Shown: positions 30,233-39,503, counted from the first letter of the stretch. The stretch: 43,588 nucleotides of DNA from Gemmatimonadota bacterium (GCA_021298835.1 JAJTHG010000035.1:1-43588), one strand, 5' to 3'. Program-made: numbers and translations. The notes: generated by a model from the sequence alone, not told the origin.

Positions 30233-31345
30233 ATGCCGCCGCGCGGCGGCCGCTGGCTGCTCTATGGCGCGACGGGCTACACCGGCACGCTCATCGCCCG
30301 CGAGGCCGTGCGTCGCGGCCTGCGACCCGTCCTCGCCGGACGCCATCCGGCGAAGGTCGCCGGGCTGGCGACCGAACTGGGGCTCGACCACCTGGTCTTC
30401 GACCTCCTCGGCCCCGCCTACGTCGCCAAGGTCGTCTCGGGCTTCGACGCCGTGCTGCATTGCGCCGGTCCCTTCGTCGATACCTACCGCGCGATGGTGG
30501 ACGGGTGCCTCGAGGCGAAGACCCACTACCTCGACATCACCGGCGAGATCGCCGTCTTCGAGGGCTGCGCCCGCCGCGATGCGCGCGCGAAGGACGCCGG
30601 CATCGTGCTCCTGCCCGGCGTCGGGTTCGACGTCGTGCCGTCGGACTGCCTCGCGGCATCGCTCGCCGCCGCGTTGCCCGGCGCCGTGTCGCTCGAGCTC
30701 GCCTTCGGCGGGGGAGCCGGCTTCAGCCGCGGCACCGCCCGCACGATGGTCGGCGGCCTCGGCCACGGCGGCGCCGTCCGCCGCGCCGGCGCGATCACCC
30801 GCGTGCCACTGGCGTGGCGCGCCCGCACGATCCCGTTCCGCGACAAGCCCCGCTTCGCGATGAGCATCCCGTGGGGCGACGTGAGCACGGCGTTCCATTC
30901 GACCGGCATCCCCGACATCGTCGTCTATACGGCCACGCCGAAGCGCACCGTCCGGTGGCTTCGCCTGGCCCGGTGGCTGACCCCCGTCCTGCGGCTCCCC
31001 GCGGTGCAGCGATGGGCGCTCCGTCGCGTGGACGCCACCGTGACGGGCCCGACGGCCGAGCAGCGCGCCACGGCGCGCATGCAGCTCTGGGGACGCGCCC
31101 GCGACGCCGCCGGCCTCGAGGTGAGCGGGACGCTCGTGACGCCCGAGGGCTACGCGCTGACCGCCGCCACCGCCGTCGAGTGCCTGGTGCGCCTGCTGGC
31201 CGGCGGCGTGGCCCCGGGCTTCCGGACGCCGGCCTCGGCGTTCGGGGCGGGGCTGATCGGCGACATCCCCGGGTGCGAGCTGCGGGTCGGGGCGCCGACG
31301 GACCGCGACGCGACCGCCGGGCCGGCCGCAGGGCCGGCCGCCTAG
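30233..31345 (+). CDS. Saccharopine dehydrogenase-like NAD(P)-binding protein
   Basis: 370 residues. N-terminal Rossmann fold with WLLYGATGYTGTLIAREA, then VLAGRHPAKVAGLA and FDAVLHCAGPFVDT, typical of the trans-acting enoyl reductase/saccharopine reductase-like family (Sacchrp_dh_NADP). These proteins reduce or oxidise unknown substrates, in some cases lipids. The alternative TTG start at 30218 overlaps the LysR stop. The close spacing implies cotranscription with the LysR gene. The C-terminus is a short Ala/Gly/Pro repeat (AGPAAGPAA). Confidence 0.85.
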   Translation: MPPRGGRWLLYGATGYTGTLIAREAVRRGLRPVLAGRHPAKVAGLATELGLDHLVFDLLGPAYVAKVVSGFDAVLHCAGPFVDTYRAMVDGCLEAKTHYLDITGEIAVFEGCARRDARAKDAGIVLLPGVGFDVVPSDCLAASLAAALPGAVSLELAFGGGAGFSRGTARTMVGGLGHGGAVRRAGAITRVPLAWRARTIPFRDKPRFAMSIPWGDVSTAFHSTGIPDIVVYTATPKRTVRWLRLARWLTPVLRLPAVQRWALRRVDATVTGPTAEQRATARMQLWGRARDAAGLEVSGTLVTPEGYALTAATAVECLVRLLAGGVAPGFRTPASAFGAGLIGDIPGCELRVGAPTDRDATAGPAAGPAA

Positions 31346-31361
31346 GGGGCGGGGCGCGACG

Positions 31362-33209
31362 TCACTCGCGGCGTGCGGCCGACCGCCCCCCGCCCGCCGC
31401 CCGCACCGCGTTCAGGATCACGGCGATGTCGATCGCTTCCTGCACCAGCGCCCCCGCCGCCGGCGGCAGCCGACCCGCCGCCGCCACCACCATCGCCGCG
31501 GCCGAGAGCCCGAGCCCCCACGCCACGCTCTGCCGGGCCACCCGCATCGTGCGCTGGCCGATCGCCACCGCGTCGGCCACGCGCGAGACGTCGTCCACCA
31601 GGATCACCGCGTCGGCCGTCTCGGCGGTGACCCCCGCGTGCCCGCTGGCGAGCGCGATCCCCACCGTCGCCGCCGCGAGCGCCGGCGCGTCGTTCGTACC
31701 GTCCCCCACCATCAAGACGCGCTCGCCGGCCGCCACCAGCCGCTTCACCTCGCGCACCTTGTCGGCCGGCGAAAGGTCGCCGAGCGCCTCGGCGATGCCG
31801 ACATCCGCGGCCACGGCGCTCGCGTTGGCCTGCCGGTCCCCCGACAGCAGCAGCGTGCGCCGCGCGCCGAGCGCCTCGAGCCGCCGCATGACCGCAGGAA
31901 CGCCGGCGCGCACCTCGTCGGCATAGACGACCGTCGCGGCGTAGCGGCCGTCGATCGCCACGTGCGCGGCGAGCCCGGCGTGGTCGGCCAGCGTGGACGG
32001 CATGGGGACGCCGCGCCCCGCCAGGAAGCCGCGCGACCCCACCAGCAGGTCGTGCCCCTCGACGTGCCCCCGGACGCCGTCGCCCGGGCTCTCGTGCACG
32101 TCGCGCGCAGCGGGGAGCACCCCCACCGTCTCGTGCGCGGCCTCGACGAGCGTGCGTGCGAGCAGGTGGCTCGACCCGGTCTCGACCGCGCCTGCGAGCC
32201 GCAGCACCGTCTCGCGCGTCCACGGGGGATGCGCGTCCACCGCCTGCACGCGCGGGCGGCCCACCGTCAGCGTCCCCGTCTTGTCGAACGCCACGACGGT
32301 CACCCGCGAGAGGGCCTCGAGCGCTCCGCCGTGCCGCACGATCACCTGCCGCCGCGCCGCCCGGTTGACGCCCCCGATGATCGCCACCGGCACCGCGAGG
32401 ATCAGCGGGCACGGCGTGGCCACCACCAGCACCGCCAGCGCGCGCGTCGGGTCTCCCGACGCCGCCCAGGCCACCACGCACACGAGCAGCGTCAGGGGGG
32501 TGAACCAGGTTGCCACCACGTCGGCCAGGCGCTGGATCGGCGCCTTCGACGCCTGCGCCGTGCGCACGAGCTCCACGATGCGGGCGTACTGTGAAGAAGC
32601 GGCGGGCGCGGTCGCCCGGAGCTCGAGCGGGGCCAGCCCGTTCACGGCCCCCTGCGGCAGCGGCACGCCCGCGACCGCGCGCACCGGCACCGGCTCGCCC
32701 GTCAGCCGCGAGACGTCCACGTCCGAGCGTCCGTCGGTGACGACCGCGTCGCACGGGACGAGCTCGCCCGGCCGGAGCAGCAACGCGTCCCCCGGCGCGA
32801 GGGCGTCCACCGGCACGTCCTCGACGCGGTCCCCCACGCGGCGATGTGCGATCCGCGGCGCCGCCGCCTCGAGTTCGCGCACCGCCGCCGAGGCGCGCCC
32901 TTCCGCCCAGTGCTCGAGGGCCTCGCCGCCCGTCTGCATGAGCACGACGACGAGGCCCGCGAACGGCTCGCCCAGCGCCAGACTCGCGACGATCGCGAGC
33001 GTCGCGACGAGGTCGGCGGCGAACGTGCCGCGCAGCGCCCCCAGAAGCGTGCGGGCCGCGATCGGCAACCCGGTGACCGCGAGGCCGACCATCCACGCCA
33101 GGTGGGCCCACTCCGCGAGCTGCCGCCACCGCAGCACCCCGCCCGCGACGAGGGCGAGGAGCGTCAGCGCCGGTGCGGCGAAGGCGCGCCAGCGCGCGCG
33201 CGAATCCAT
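31362..33209 (-). CDS. P1B-type heavy-metal translocating ATPase (TPCP variant)
   Basis: 615 residues, about eight transmembrane helices and no N-terminal metal-binding domain. The family motifs are SRLTGEP (actuator), the transmembrane metal site TPCP (265-268), the phosphorylation site DKTGTLT (Asp309) and the hinge GDGTNDAPA (about 505). The nucleotide-binding HP dipeptide common to P1B ATPases is replaced by SSHLLA (346-351). The substrate cannot be read; the TPCP site and the absence of HMA domains resemble a small group of Zn/Cd or Mn exporters. It is convergent with the saccharopine-like gene and lies 15 bases after the manC-like gene on the same strand. Confidence 0.9.
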   Translation of the reverse strand: MDSRARWRAFAAPALTLLALVAGGVLRWRQLAEWAHLAWMVGLAVTGLPIAARTLLGALRGTFAADLVATLAIVASLALGEPFAGLVVVLMQTGGEALEHWAEGRASAAVRELEAAAPRIAHRRVGDRVEDVPVDALAPGDALLLRPGELVPCDAVVTDGRSDVDVSRLTGEPVPVRAVAGVPLPQGAVNGLAPLELRATAPAASSQYARIVELVRTAQASKAPIQRLADVVATWFTPLTLLVCVVAWAASGDPTRALAVLVVATPCPLILAVPVAIIGGVNRAARRQVIVRHGGALEALSRVTVVAFDKTGTLTVGRPRVQAVDAHPPWTRETVLRLAGAVETGSSHLLARTLVEAAHETVGVLPAARDVHESPGDGVRGHVEGHDLLVGSRGFLAGRGVPMPSTLADHAGLAAHVAIDGRYAATVVYADEVRAGVPAVMRRLEALGARRTLLLSGDRQANASAVAADVGIAEALGDLSPADKVREVKRLVAAGERVLMVGDGTNDAPALAAATVGIALASGHAGVTAETADAVILVDDVSRVADAVAIGQRTMRVARQSVAWGLGLSAAAMVVAAAGRLPPAAGALVQEAIDIAVILNAVRAAGGGRSAARRE

Positions 33210-33224
33210 GGCCGGGGACGGGCC

Positions 33225-34442
33225 TCAGCCCGCGGGGCGCGGCGGCGACGGCCGGTAGCGCAGCGACCCGGGAAGCGAATCGAGCAGCGGCCGCAGGTCG
33301 CGCGCCCGCTCGAGCGTCGTCACGAACGTCAGGCCGTCGAGCACCACGACGAGCATCTTCTCGAGCCCGTACAGCACGACCGTCCCCGACTCGGTGTGCA
33401 CGACGTTCGTCTCGGCATCCACGAAGAAGACGTCGCCCTTCGCGCCGTTGCCGTCGTCGTCGAGGTCGCGGGCGCGGCGCAGGCAGGCCCAGGTGCCCAC
33501 GTCGTCCCACCCGAACTCCGTCGGGACGACGAGCATCCGCCCGATCCGCTCGAGCAGCCCCCGCTCGAGCGAGATCCCCTCGACCCGCTCGGCGAAGTGC
33601 GGGATGTCGTCGTTGGCGAGCGCGCCGAGGCCGGCGGCGACCTCCGGCACGTGGGCCTCGATCGCGTCGAGCGTCGCCTGCGCCTCGAGCACGTAGATGC
33701 CGCTGTTCCAGAGCGCCCCCGTCCCCATGAGCTCGGCCGCAGCGCCGACGTCCGGCTTCTCGACGAAGCGCGCCACGTCGCACGCCCCGCCCTGCCCGAT
33801 GCCGAGGCCGTCCTCGAGCGCCAGCCCGGGCTGCAAGTAGCCGAACCCCGTCTCGGGCCGCGTGGGGCGCACGCCGAGCACCGCGGGACACCGCTCGCGC
33901 GCGGTGAGCGCCGCCGCCCGGCGCACGGCGTCGCGGAACTCCTCGGGAAAGGCCGCCGCGAGGTCCGCGTGCATCGCCACGAAGACCGTGTTGGGTCCCG
34001 CGCGGCGCGCGACTTCCTGCGCCCCCCACGCGAGGGAGGCGGCGGTGCCCAGCGGGTACGGCTCGGCGAGCACGTTGGCCAGCGGCACCTCGGGAATCGC
34101 CGTGCGCAGCGCCGGCGCGATGTCCTGCGCGGTGAGCACGAGGATCCGCTCGGCGGGTACCAGCGGATGGAGCCGCTGCACGGTGTCGGCGATGAGCGGC
34201 TTCTCGTCCACCAGCGGCAGCAGCTGCTTGGGGCGCTCCGGCGTCGAGAGCGGCCAGAAGCGGGACCCGATGCCACCCGCGAAGACGACGGCCCACAGCG
34301 AGCTCGCCACCACGGCCCCGGCCTGCGGGTCGAGCAGCTCCTCGGGGAGCGTGCCCACGCCGGTGGCGTCGGCGGTGAAGCCCGCGTCGGCACCCGCGCC
34401 CTCGCCGGTGCCCGGCCGCGGCGGCTCCGGCATGGCGCTCAT
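33225..34442 (-). CDS. manC: Mannose-1-phosphate guanylyltransferase
   Basis: 405 residues with a nucleotidyltransferase GT-A-like core: FAGGIGSRFWPLS and ERPKQLLPL (nucleotide binding), VFVAMHADL (Asp of the metal site region), RFVEKPD and the substrate loop WNSGIYV. It makes GDP-mannose from mannose-1-P and GTP for surface polysaccharides. A low-complexity 45-residue N-terminal extension is unusual. No cupin-type isomerase domain is present, so it is the short single-function form. The start overlaps the upstream monooxygenase stop (ATGA). Confidence 0.9.
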   Translation of the reverse strand: MSAMPEPPRPGTGEGAGADAGFTADATGVGTLPEELLDPQAGAVVASSLWAVVFAGGIGSRFWPLSTPERPKQLLPLVDEKPLIADTVQRLHPLVPAERILVLTAQDIAPALRTAIPEVPLANVLAEPYPLGTAASLAWGAQEVARRAGPNTVFVAMHADLAAAFPEEFRDAVRRAAALTARERCPAVLGVRPTRPETGFGYLQPGLALEDGLGIGQGGACDVARFVEKPDVGAAAELMGTGALWNSGIYVLEAQATLDAIEAHVPEVAAGLGALANDDIPHFAERVEGISLERGLLERIGRMLVVPTEFGWDDVGTWACLRRARDLDDDGNGAKGDVFFVDAETNVVHTESGTVVLYGLEKMLVVVLDGLTFVTTLERARDLRPLLDSLPGSLRYRPSPPRPAG

Positions 34443-35827
34443 TGGCCGGCCCCTGCCAGTTCCCGCGCCGCCGAGTGCTGCACACCGCGCCGGCGGATGG
34501 TGCGCTCGAGGCGCGCGGCGATCTTCTCGAGTCCCTTCCGGTAGCTCCAGTGCTCGACTTCGAGATAGTGGCGGGTGCTCTCGAGGTAGGTCACGCCGCC
34601 CGAGAGCGGCTCCTCGAGCCGCGCGCGCCGCTCGCGACGAAAGGCCTCGGCCTCGGGGGCGCCGGCGCGCGCCGCGCGCAGGAAGGCGGCGGCCGCGCGC
34701 ATCTGCCAGTGGACATGCCCGAACTGCCCGCTGTCCGGCTGGATCAGCCCCGCCACGAAGAGCGAGTCGTGCTCGGGATGGAACACGTTCTGGTAGAGCG
34801 ACGGGTGCCCGTCCCGCCAGTTGAGGTGCGTCCGCTCGATGAACGGGAACTCGATGAGGTAGCCGGTCGCGTACACGACGAGGTCCACCGTCTCGCGGCG
34901 CCCGTCGGTGAAGACGACGTCGTGTCCCTCGAAGCGCGCGATGTCGGGCCGCACCGCGATCGCGCCGTGCTTCACGTAGTAGGGGAGCAGCGTGTTCGCG
35001 ACCGGGTGCGTCTCGAAGAGCTTGTGGTCGGGCCGCGGCAGCCCGATCGCGCGCGGATCACCGACGAACAGCCGCATCGAGATCGTGCCGATCAGCCGCC
35101 GCACCGGCAGCGGGACGCGCAGCGCGTGCAGCAGATCACCCACCTGGTCGGACGGCTTCCCGAAGACGTACTTCGGGAAGTAGTGGTAGCCGCGCCGCGT
35201 CGAGTGGAACGTCCGCGTCGCGTGCTGCGAGGCCTCGACGACGATGTCGCACCCGCTGTTGCCGGCGCCGACGACGAGCACCCGCTTCCCCTCGAAGACG
35301 TCCGGCGTGCGGTAGTGTGCCGAATGCAGCACCTCGCCCGCGAAGGTCCCGGGGTAGGACGGGAACTTGGGGTGCCAGTTGTGGCCGTTGGCGATCACCA
35401 CCGCGCCGTAGGGGCGCGTCTCCCCGGTGGTGGTGGTGACGAGCCACCCCTCGGCCGGCCCGCCGGCCGCCGGGACGATCGCCTGCACCCCGGTCGAGAA
35501 CTCGATGTGCTCGAGCAGCCCGAAGTGCGCGGCATAGTCGCGGAAGTACTGCAGGACGAGCGTGTGGTGCGGGTAGTCCGGGTAGTGCGCCGGCATCGGG
35601 AAGTCGGGATACTCCGTCCCCGGCTTCGAGGAGATGGTGTGCGTGCTTCGGTACACGCGCGCCGTCCCCTTGTCGTAGTTCCAGTTGCCGCCGAGGTCGT
35701 CCTCGCGCTCGAGGACGTCCACCTCGAAGCCCTGCGCGAGGAAGTTGCGCGCGGCGGCCAGGCCGGACGAGCCGGCGCCCACGACGCAGACGCGGTTGGC
35801 GGCGTTCGCCGGTGCCGGCGCGGTCAT
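34439..35827 (-). CDS. Flavin-containing monooxygenase
   Basis: 462 residues. FAD site VGAGSSGLAAARNF at the N-terminus, FMO fingerprint FAGEVLHSAHY (the FxGxxxHxxxY motif, about residue 165), NADPH site VVGAGNSGCDI, and the late ATGYLI motif. These enzymes oxygenate N, S or carbonyl groups with NADPH and O2. It sits between an SDR and mannose guanylyltransferase in a strictly overlapping operon (ATGA on both sides), so the oxidation product may be a lipid or sugar-linked compound, but no pathway is evident. Confidence 0.9.
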   Translation of the reverse strand: MTAPAPANAANRVCVVGAGSSGLAAARNFLAQGFEVDVLEREDDLGGNWNYDKGTARVYRSTHTISSKPGTEYPDFPMPAHYPDYPHHTLVLQYFRDYAAHFGLLEHIEFSTGVQAIVPAAGGPAEGWLVTTTTGETRPYGAVVIANGHNWHPKFPSYPGTFAGEVLHSAHYRTPDVFEGKRVLVVGAGNSGCDIVVEASQHATRTFHSTRRGYHYFPKYVFGKPSDQVGDLLHALRVPLPVRRLIGTISMRLFVGDPRAIGLPRPDHKLFETHPVANTLLPYYVKHGAIAVRPDIARFEGHDVVFTDGRRETVDLVVYATGYLIEFPFIERTHLNWRDGHPSLYQNVFHPEHDSLFVAGLIQPDSGQFGHVHWQMRAAAAFLRAARAGAPEAEAFRRERRARLEEPLSGGVTYLESTRHYLEVEHWSYRKGLEKIAARLERTIRRRGVQHSAARELAGAGQ

Positions 35828-36648
35828 GCCACGCCCCCCGCGCCGGCGGCGTGCGCCGCCCAGCGCCGCTGCACGTCGGTGACGCCGCTCGAGCGCACGA
35901 GCCACCCGCCGAAGGCCGGGAACAACTCGCCCAGCGCGGCGAGCACCCGCATGGGCCCGGGACTCACGATCAGTTCGGGAAGGTCCTCGCGCACGGCGCG
36001 CAGCACGGCCGCCGCCACCGCGGCGCTCGTCGTCGGCGTCGTCAGGGCCGGGGCCTGCACCCCCGACGGCCCCGCGGTGCGCGCGTACATCCCGCGGTCG
36101 GCCACGAAGCCGGGACAGATCGCCGAGGCGCTCACCCCCGTTCCGTGCAGCTCGGCCCTGAGGGCGCGCGTGAAGCCGACCATGCCGTGCTTCGTCGCCC
36201 CGTACGCCGTGCCGAAGGGCACCGGCGCCTTGCCGGCGAGACTCGCCATGTTCACCACGTGCCCGTGCCGGCGCGCGAGCATCGGCGGCAGCACCGCCCG
36301 CGCCAGGCGCATCGGTATCTCGAGGTTGAGCCGCACGGAGTTCGCGAGCAGTTCGGTGGACGCGTCGTGCAGCGCCCCGAGGTGCTCGATCCCGGCGTTG
36401 TTCACGAGCACGTCCACCGGCCCGTGCGCCGCCGCCGCCTCGGCGACGAGCCGCTCGGGGGCCCCGGGGTCGAGGAGGTCGGCGCGGTAGGTGCGCGAGT
36501 CGGCCCGCGCGGGCACGGGCAGGTCGTCCTCCGGCCGGGCCGCGAGCGAGAGTCGCGCGCCCGCCGCCGCGAAGGCGTCCGCGATCACCGGCCCCAGCCC
36601 GCCGGCGGCCCCGGTGATCAGTACGTGCTGTCCGGCGAGTGCGCGCAT
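35824..36648 (-). CDS. Short-chain dehydrogenase/reductase
   Basis: 274 residues. Classical SDR: NAD(P) site ITGAAGGLG, VNNAG near residue 80, catalytic Ser in MASLAG and YGATK tetrad (Tyr/Lys about residue 160). The ATG at 36648 matches the usual N-terminus; an in-frame GTG at 36684 would overlap the ubiE leader. It is the first gene of the SDR-FMO-manC operon. The C-terminal tail after residue 215 is hydrophobic and may be membrane-associated, as in lipid-acting SDRs. Confidence 0.92.
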   Translation of the reverse strand: MRALAGQHVLITGAAGGLGPVIADAFAAAGARLSLAARPEDDLPVPARADSRTYRADLLDPGAPERLVAEAAAAHGPVDVLVNNAGIEHLGALHDASTELLANSVRLNLEIPMRLARAVLPPMLARRHGHVVNMASLAGKAPVPFGTAYGATKHGMVGFTRALRAELHGTGVSASAICPGFVADRGMYARTAGPSGVQAPALTTPTTSAAVAAAVLRAVREDLPELIVSPGPMRVLAALGELFPAFGGWLVRSSGVTDVQRRWAAHAAGAGGVA

Positions 36649-36665
36649 CTCGTTAATGTAGGGGG

Positions 36666-37469
36666 ATGGCGGCTCCCACCACACCGTCCCGGGATCCCCA
36701 CGCCGACGCCCGGGCCCTCGCGGCGCTCGACCTGGCCGCGCACCTGGCGGACCCGGCGCGCAAGCAGGCCTTCGTCACGCCGATGTTCGACGTGATCGCA
36801 CCGCGCTACGACGACTTCACGCGGCTGTTCTCGTTCGGCATGGACCGGCGGTGGAAGAACGCGCTAGTGGCCCGCGCGGTCGCCGCCCTGCCGCCGAGCG
36901 CGACCCGGGCGCTCGACGTGGCGTGCGGCACCGGGGACCTCGCGGTGGCGGTGGCGCGCGCCCGCCCCGGTCTGGCGGTCACCGGCGTGGATGCCTCGCC
37001 CCGCATGATCGCCGCAGCGCAATCCCGGCACGGGACCGCCGGCGAGTTCGGCAGCCCGGTCGTGCGGTTCGCGGTCGGCGATGCCATGCGTCTCGACCTC
37101 CCCGATGCGAGCGTGGACCTGCTCACCGCCGGCTACTGCTACCGCAACGTGCCGGACTGGCGGGCGGCGCTCGCAGAGGCGGCGCGCGTCATCCGGCCCG
37201 GCGGGATCTTCGCGGACCTCGACTTCTTCCGGCCGGCGTTCGGACCGTGGCGCGCGCTCCTCCTCTGGTATCTGCGCCGGGCCGGGGACCTCGTGGGCTG
37301 GGCGTGGCACCGGGCGCCGGTCGTTTACGGCTACATCGCGCCGAGCATCGACGGCTTCTGCACGCGGGACGAGTTCACCGCCACGCTGCTCCGGCTCGGT
37401 TTCACCCCGGTCGAGGTCCGGTCGTACCTCGGAGGTGGGGTGGCAGGCCACGTGATGCGACGGACCTGA
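36666..37469 (+). CDS. ubiE: Demethylmenaquinone/ubiquinone methyltransferase UbiE/MenG
   Basis: 267 residues, class I SAM methyltransferase. Family hallmarks: FDVIAPRYDDFTRLFSFGMDRRWK, SAM motif LDVACGTGDLAVAVAR, VGDAMRLDLPDASVDLLTAGY and the YCYRNVPDWRAALAEAARVIRPGG block. It methylates demethylmenaquinone (and in some bacteria the ubiquinone precursor). An AGGGGG site precedes the ATG at 36666. It is divergent from the SDR gene with only 17 bases between starts, so its promoter must lie within the SDR coding region or be leaderless. Confidence 0.93.
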   Translation: MAAPTTPSRDPHADARALAALDLAAHLADPARKQAFVTPMFDVIAPRYDDFTRLFSFGMDRRWKNALVARAVAALPPSATRALDVACGTGDLAVAVARARPGLAVTGVDASPRMIAAAQSRHGTAGEFGSPVVRFAVGDAMRLDLPDASVDLLTAGYCYRNVPDWRAALAEAARVIRPGGIFADLDFFRPAFGPWRALLLWYLRRAGDLVGWAWHRAPVVYGYIAPSIDGFCTRDEFTATLLRLGFTPVEVRSYLGGGVAGHVMRRT

Positions 37470-37571
37470 GCCGACGGTCGCGCCCCGCTGCGGAGACGCT
37501 CGCACGGACATCGAGTCGTCGCGATCCGCGACGAAGCGCGGCCGGGTCCCGGCAGCTGTCGGCCATTCCTG

Positions 37572-37601
37572 TTCGCCGGCGAATAACAACCATTCGCCGG
37601 C
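37572..37601. promoter_or_regulatory. Two 9-bp direct repeats 12 bp apart: candidate LytTR operator
   Basis: TTCGCCGGC at 37572-37580 and 37593-37601 are separated by exactly 12 bases (21 between starts), the geometry of LytTR/AgrA-type binding sites. The array is 42 bases upstream of the LytS-type kinase start. The first copy also forms the palindrome TTCGCCGGCGAA. Autoregulation by the LytTR protein at 39516 is inferred. The remaining part of this 174-base gap shows no gene. Confidence 0.55.
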
Positions 37602-37643
37602 TCCCGCCGGACACCCAGCCGATCCGAGGTAGGTTTAGGGGGC

Positions 37644-39503
37644 GTGCAGACCCTCAACATCATCCTCTGCTGCCTCGGCCTGCTCCTATACGGGCTGCTC
37701 GGCGCAATGGCCCTCCGGCAGGGCCGCGTCGCCGAGCGCTCGGCGCCGCTGGTCGGCGCGGCGGTCTCCGGGGTGTTCTGGCACCTCTCCACCCTGCTGG
37801 TCATCGACGCCCCCGGCGCCCTGTCGCCGGCCGCGAGCCGCGTGGCGCTGGCCGCCGGGCTTGCGGCGCTGGGGTTCCTTCCGGCCTTTTCGCTCGAGGC
37901 CGCCGTCACCGGGCGTGCCCCGATGGGGCGTGGCCTTCGCACCGCCGCCTACGGTGCCAGCATCCTGGCCGGTGCGGCCCAGTTGGCGGCCGCCGCGGGC
38001 GGCGGGGCGGTGCCCGCGCGGCTCCCGCTTCTGTTGCTGGTGGGGGCGCACACGACCCTGCTCGTGGTGCTCGTGGTCGGACGCCGAGGACGCGACGCGA
38101 CGCGGATCGCGCGCATCGCCGGCCTCGCGCTCTTCGCCCTCAGCGCCCTGCACTTCGCGGGACACGGTGCCGGCCCCGAGCCGGAGATGGGGGTCTTCGA
38201 GGTGCTGGCGCACCACGCGGCGATCCCGCTGGCGGTGGCGTTGCTGCTGCAGGATTTCCCCTTCGCTTTCGCCGACCTCTTCCTGAAGCGGGCAGCCCGT
38301 CTGACGGGGTTGACCGCGCTGGCGGCCGGCGGCGCCATGCTGCTGCTCCCCGGGGCCGACGCCACGGTGACGGTGGCGATCGTCGGGGTCTCGCTCGGCG
38401 TGGCCCTCGTGGCGCCGCGGCTGGGACGCGCCATTGACCGGGGGGTGGACCGCCTGTGGCTGGCGCGTCCCGACCTCGCGACGGCGCAGGCCGAGTTCGC
38501 CGCAGGCGTGGCGGGGGCGGAGGACGAAGCCGGCGTGCTCGATGCCGCCGCCCGCGGGGTGGCGCACCTGACGGGTCAGCCGTCGGTCCGGATCGAGCGC
38601 GCTCCGGCCGACGTCGTCGGCGCGCCGCTGGTGACGGTGCCGGCCGCCGGCCGCGACGGAGGCGTCGTGCAGATCCCCACGCTTGAGCCGCCGACGTGGC
38701 GCCTCGTGATCCAGCCGGCCCTCGACGGGCGGCGACTCCTCTCCGACGAGGTCGCCCTGCTCGAAGGGGCCGCCCGCACGATCGCCCGCCGCCTCGACGC
38801 GCTGCGTCACGAGCGCGAGCGCCGGGAAGCCGCCGCCCGCGAGGAACAGATCCGCCGCCTCGCGACCGAGGCCGAACTGCGCGCCCTGCGGGCGCAGCTC
38901 AACCCGCACTTCCTGTTCAACGCCCTCACCACGCTTGGCTGGCTGATGGACGAGGCGCCGGAGCGGGCCAAGGCCACCCTGTACCGCCTCACCTCGCTGC
39001 TCCGAGCGGTCCTCGGACGCACCGCCCCCGGGGACGACGGCGGAACGCTCGGCGACGAAGTCGCCCTCCTCGAGGACTACCTCGCGATCGAGCAGGCGCG
39101 CTTCGAGGAGCGGCTGGTGACCGAGATCGACGTTCCCGAGGCGCTCGATACCGTGGTCGTCCCCCCGCTCCTGCTCCAGCCGCTGGTGGAGAACGCCATC
39201 AAGCACGGCATCTCGCCGCGGCGCGAAGGTGGCACGGTGCGCGTCCTCGCCCGCACCCACGCCGGTCCGGCGGGCGAGGAACTGCACGTCCACGTCATCG
39301 ACACCGGCGCGGGGTTCGATCCCGGCGCCGCTGCCGCGCCCGGTGCGGGCGTGGGGTTGTCCAACGTCCGGGGCCGGCTCGCCGGCCATGGCGGGCGCCT
39401 CGAGATCGCCAGTCACCCGGGCCGCGGCACCGATGTGCGCATCGTCCTGCCGCTGCAGCGCCGGCGCCCGGGCGTCGCGCGATCGGCCGCGCCGATTCCC
39501 TGA
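37644..39503 (+). CDS. LytS-type sensor histidine kinase
   Basis: 619 residues. About seven transmembrane helices in the first 255 residues (7TM-like sensor), a GAF-like region (about 275-385), a coiled coil (385-415), then the His_kinase (PF06580) domain with LNPHFLFNALT (phospho-acceptor His422) and the ATPase N-box LVENAIKHGI, G-box-like GVGLSNVRGRL. GTG start with TAGGGGG upstream. It phosphorylates the LytTR regulator that follows after 12 bases. The signal is unknown; the neighbours suggest control of the ABC exporter downstream. Confidence 0.92.
   Translation: MQTLNIILCCLGLLLYGLLGAMALRQGRVAERSAPLVGAAVSGVFWHLSTLLVIDAPGALSPAASRVALAAGLAALGFLPAFSLEAAVTGRAPMGRGLRTAAYGASILAGAAQLAAAAGGGAVPARLPLLLLVGAHTTLLVVLVVGRRGRDATRIARIAGLALFALSALHFAGHGAGPEPEMGVFEVLAHHAAIPLAVALLLQDFPFAFADLFLKRAARLTGLTALAAGGAMLLLPGADATVTVAIVGVSLGVALVAPRLGRAIDRGVDRLWLARPDLATAQAEFAAGVAGAEDEAGVLDAAARGVAHLTGQPSVRIERAPADVVGAPLVTVPAAGRDGGVVQIPTLEPPTWRLVIQPALDGRRLLSDEVALLEGAARTIARRLDALRHERERREAAAREEQIRRLATEAELRALRAQLNPHFLFNALTTLGWLMDEAPERAKATLYRLTSLLRAVLGRTAPGDDGGTLGDEVALLEDYLAIEQARFEERLVTEIDVPEALDTVVVPPLLLQPLVENAIKHGISPRREGGTVRVLARTHAGPAGEELHVHVIDTGAGFDPGAAAAPGAGVGLSNVRGRLAGHGGRLEIASHPGRGTDVRIVLPLQRRRPGVARSAAPIP

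Noticed and set aside
31342..34485. Minus-strand open frame of about 1,047 codons
   Set aside because: A shadow frame over the P-type ATPase and manC-like genes; product is Ala/Arg/Gly-rich with no motifs.
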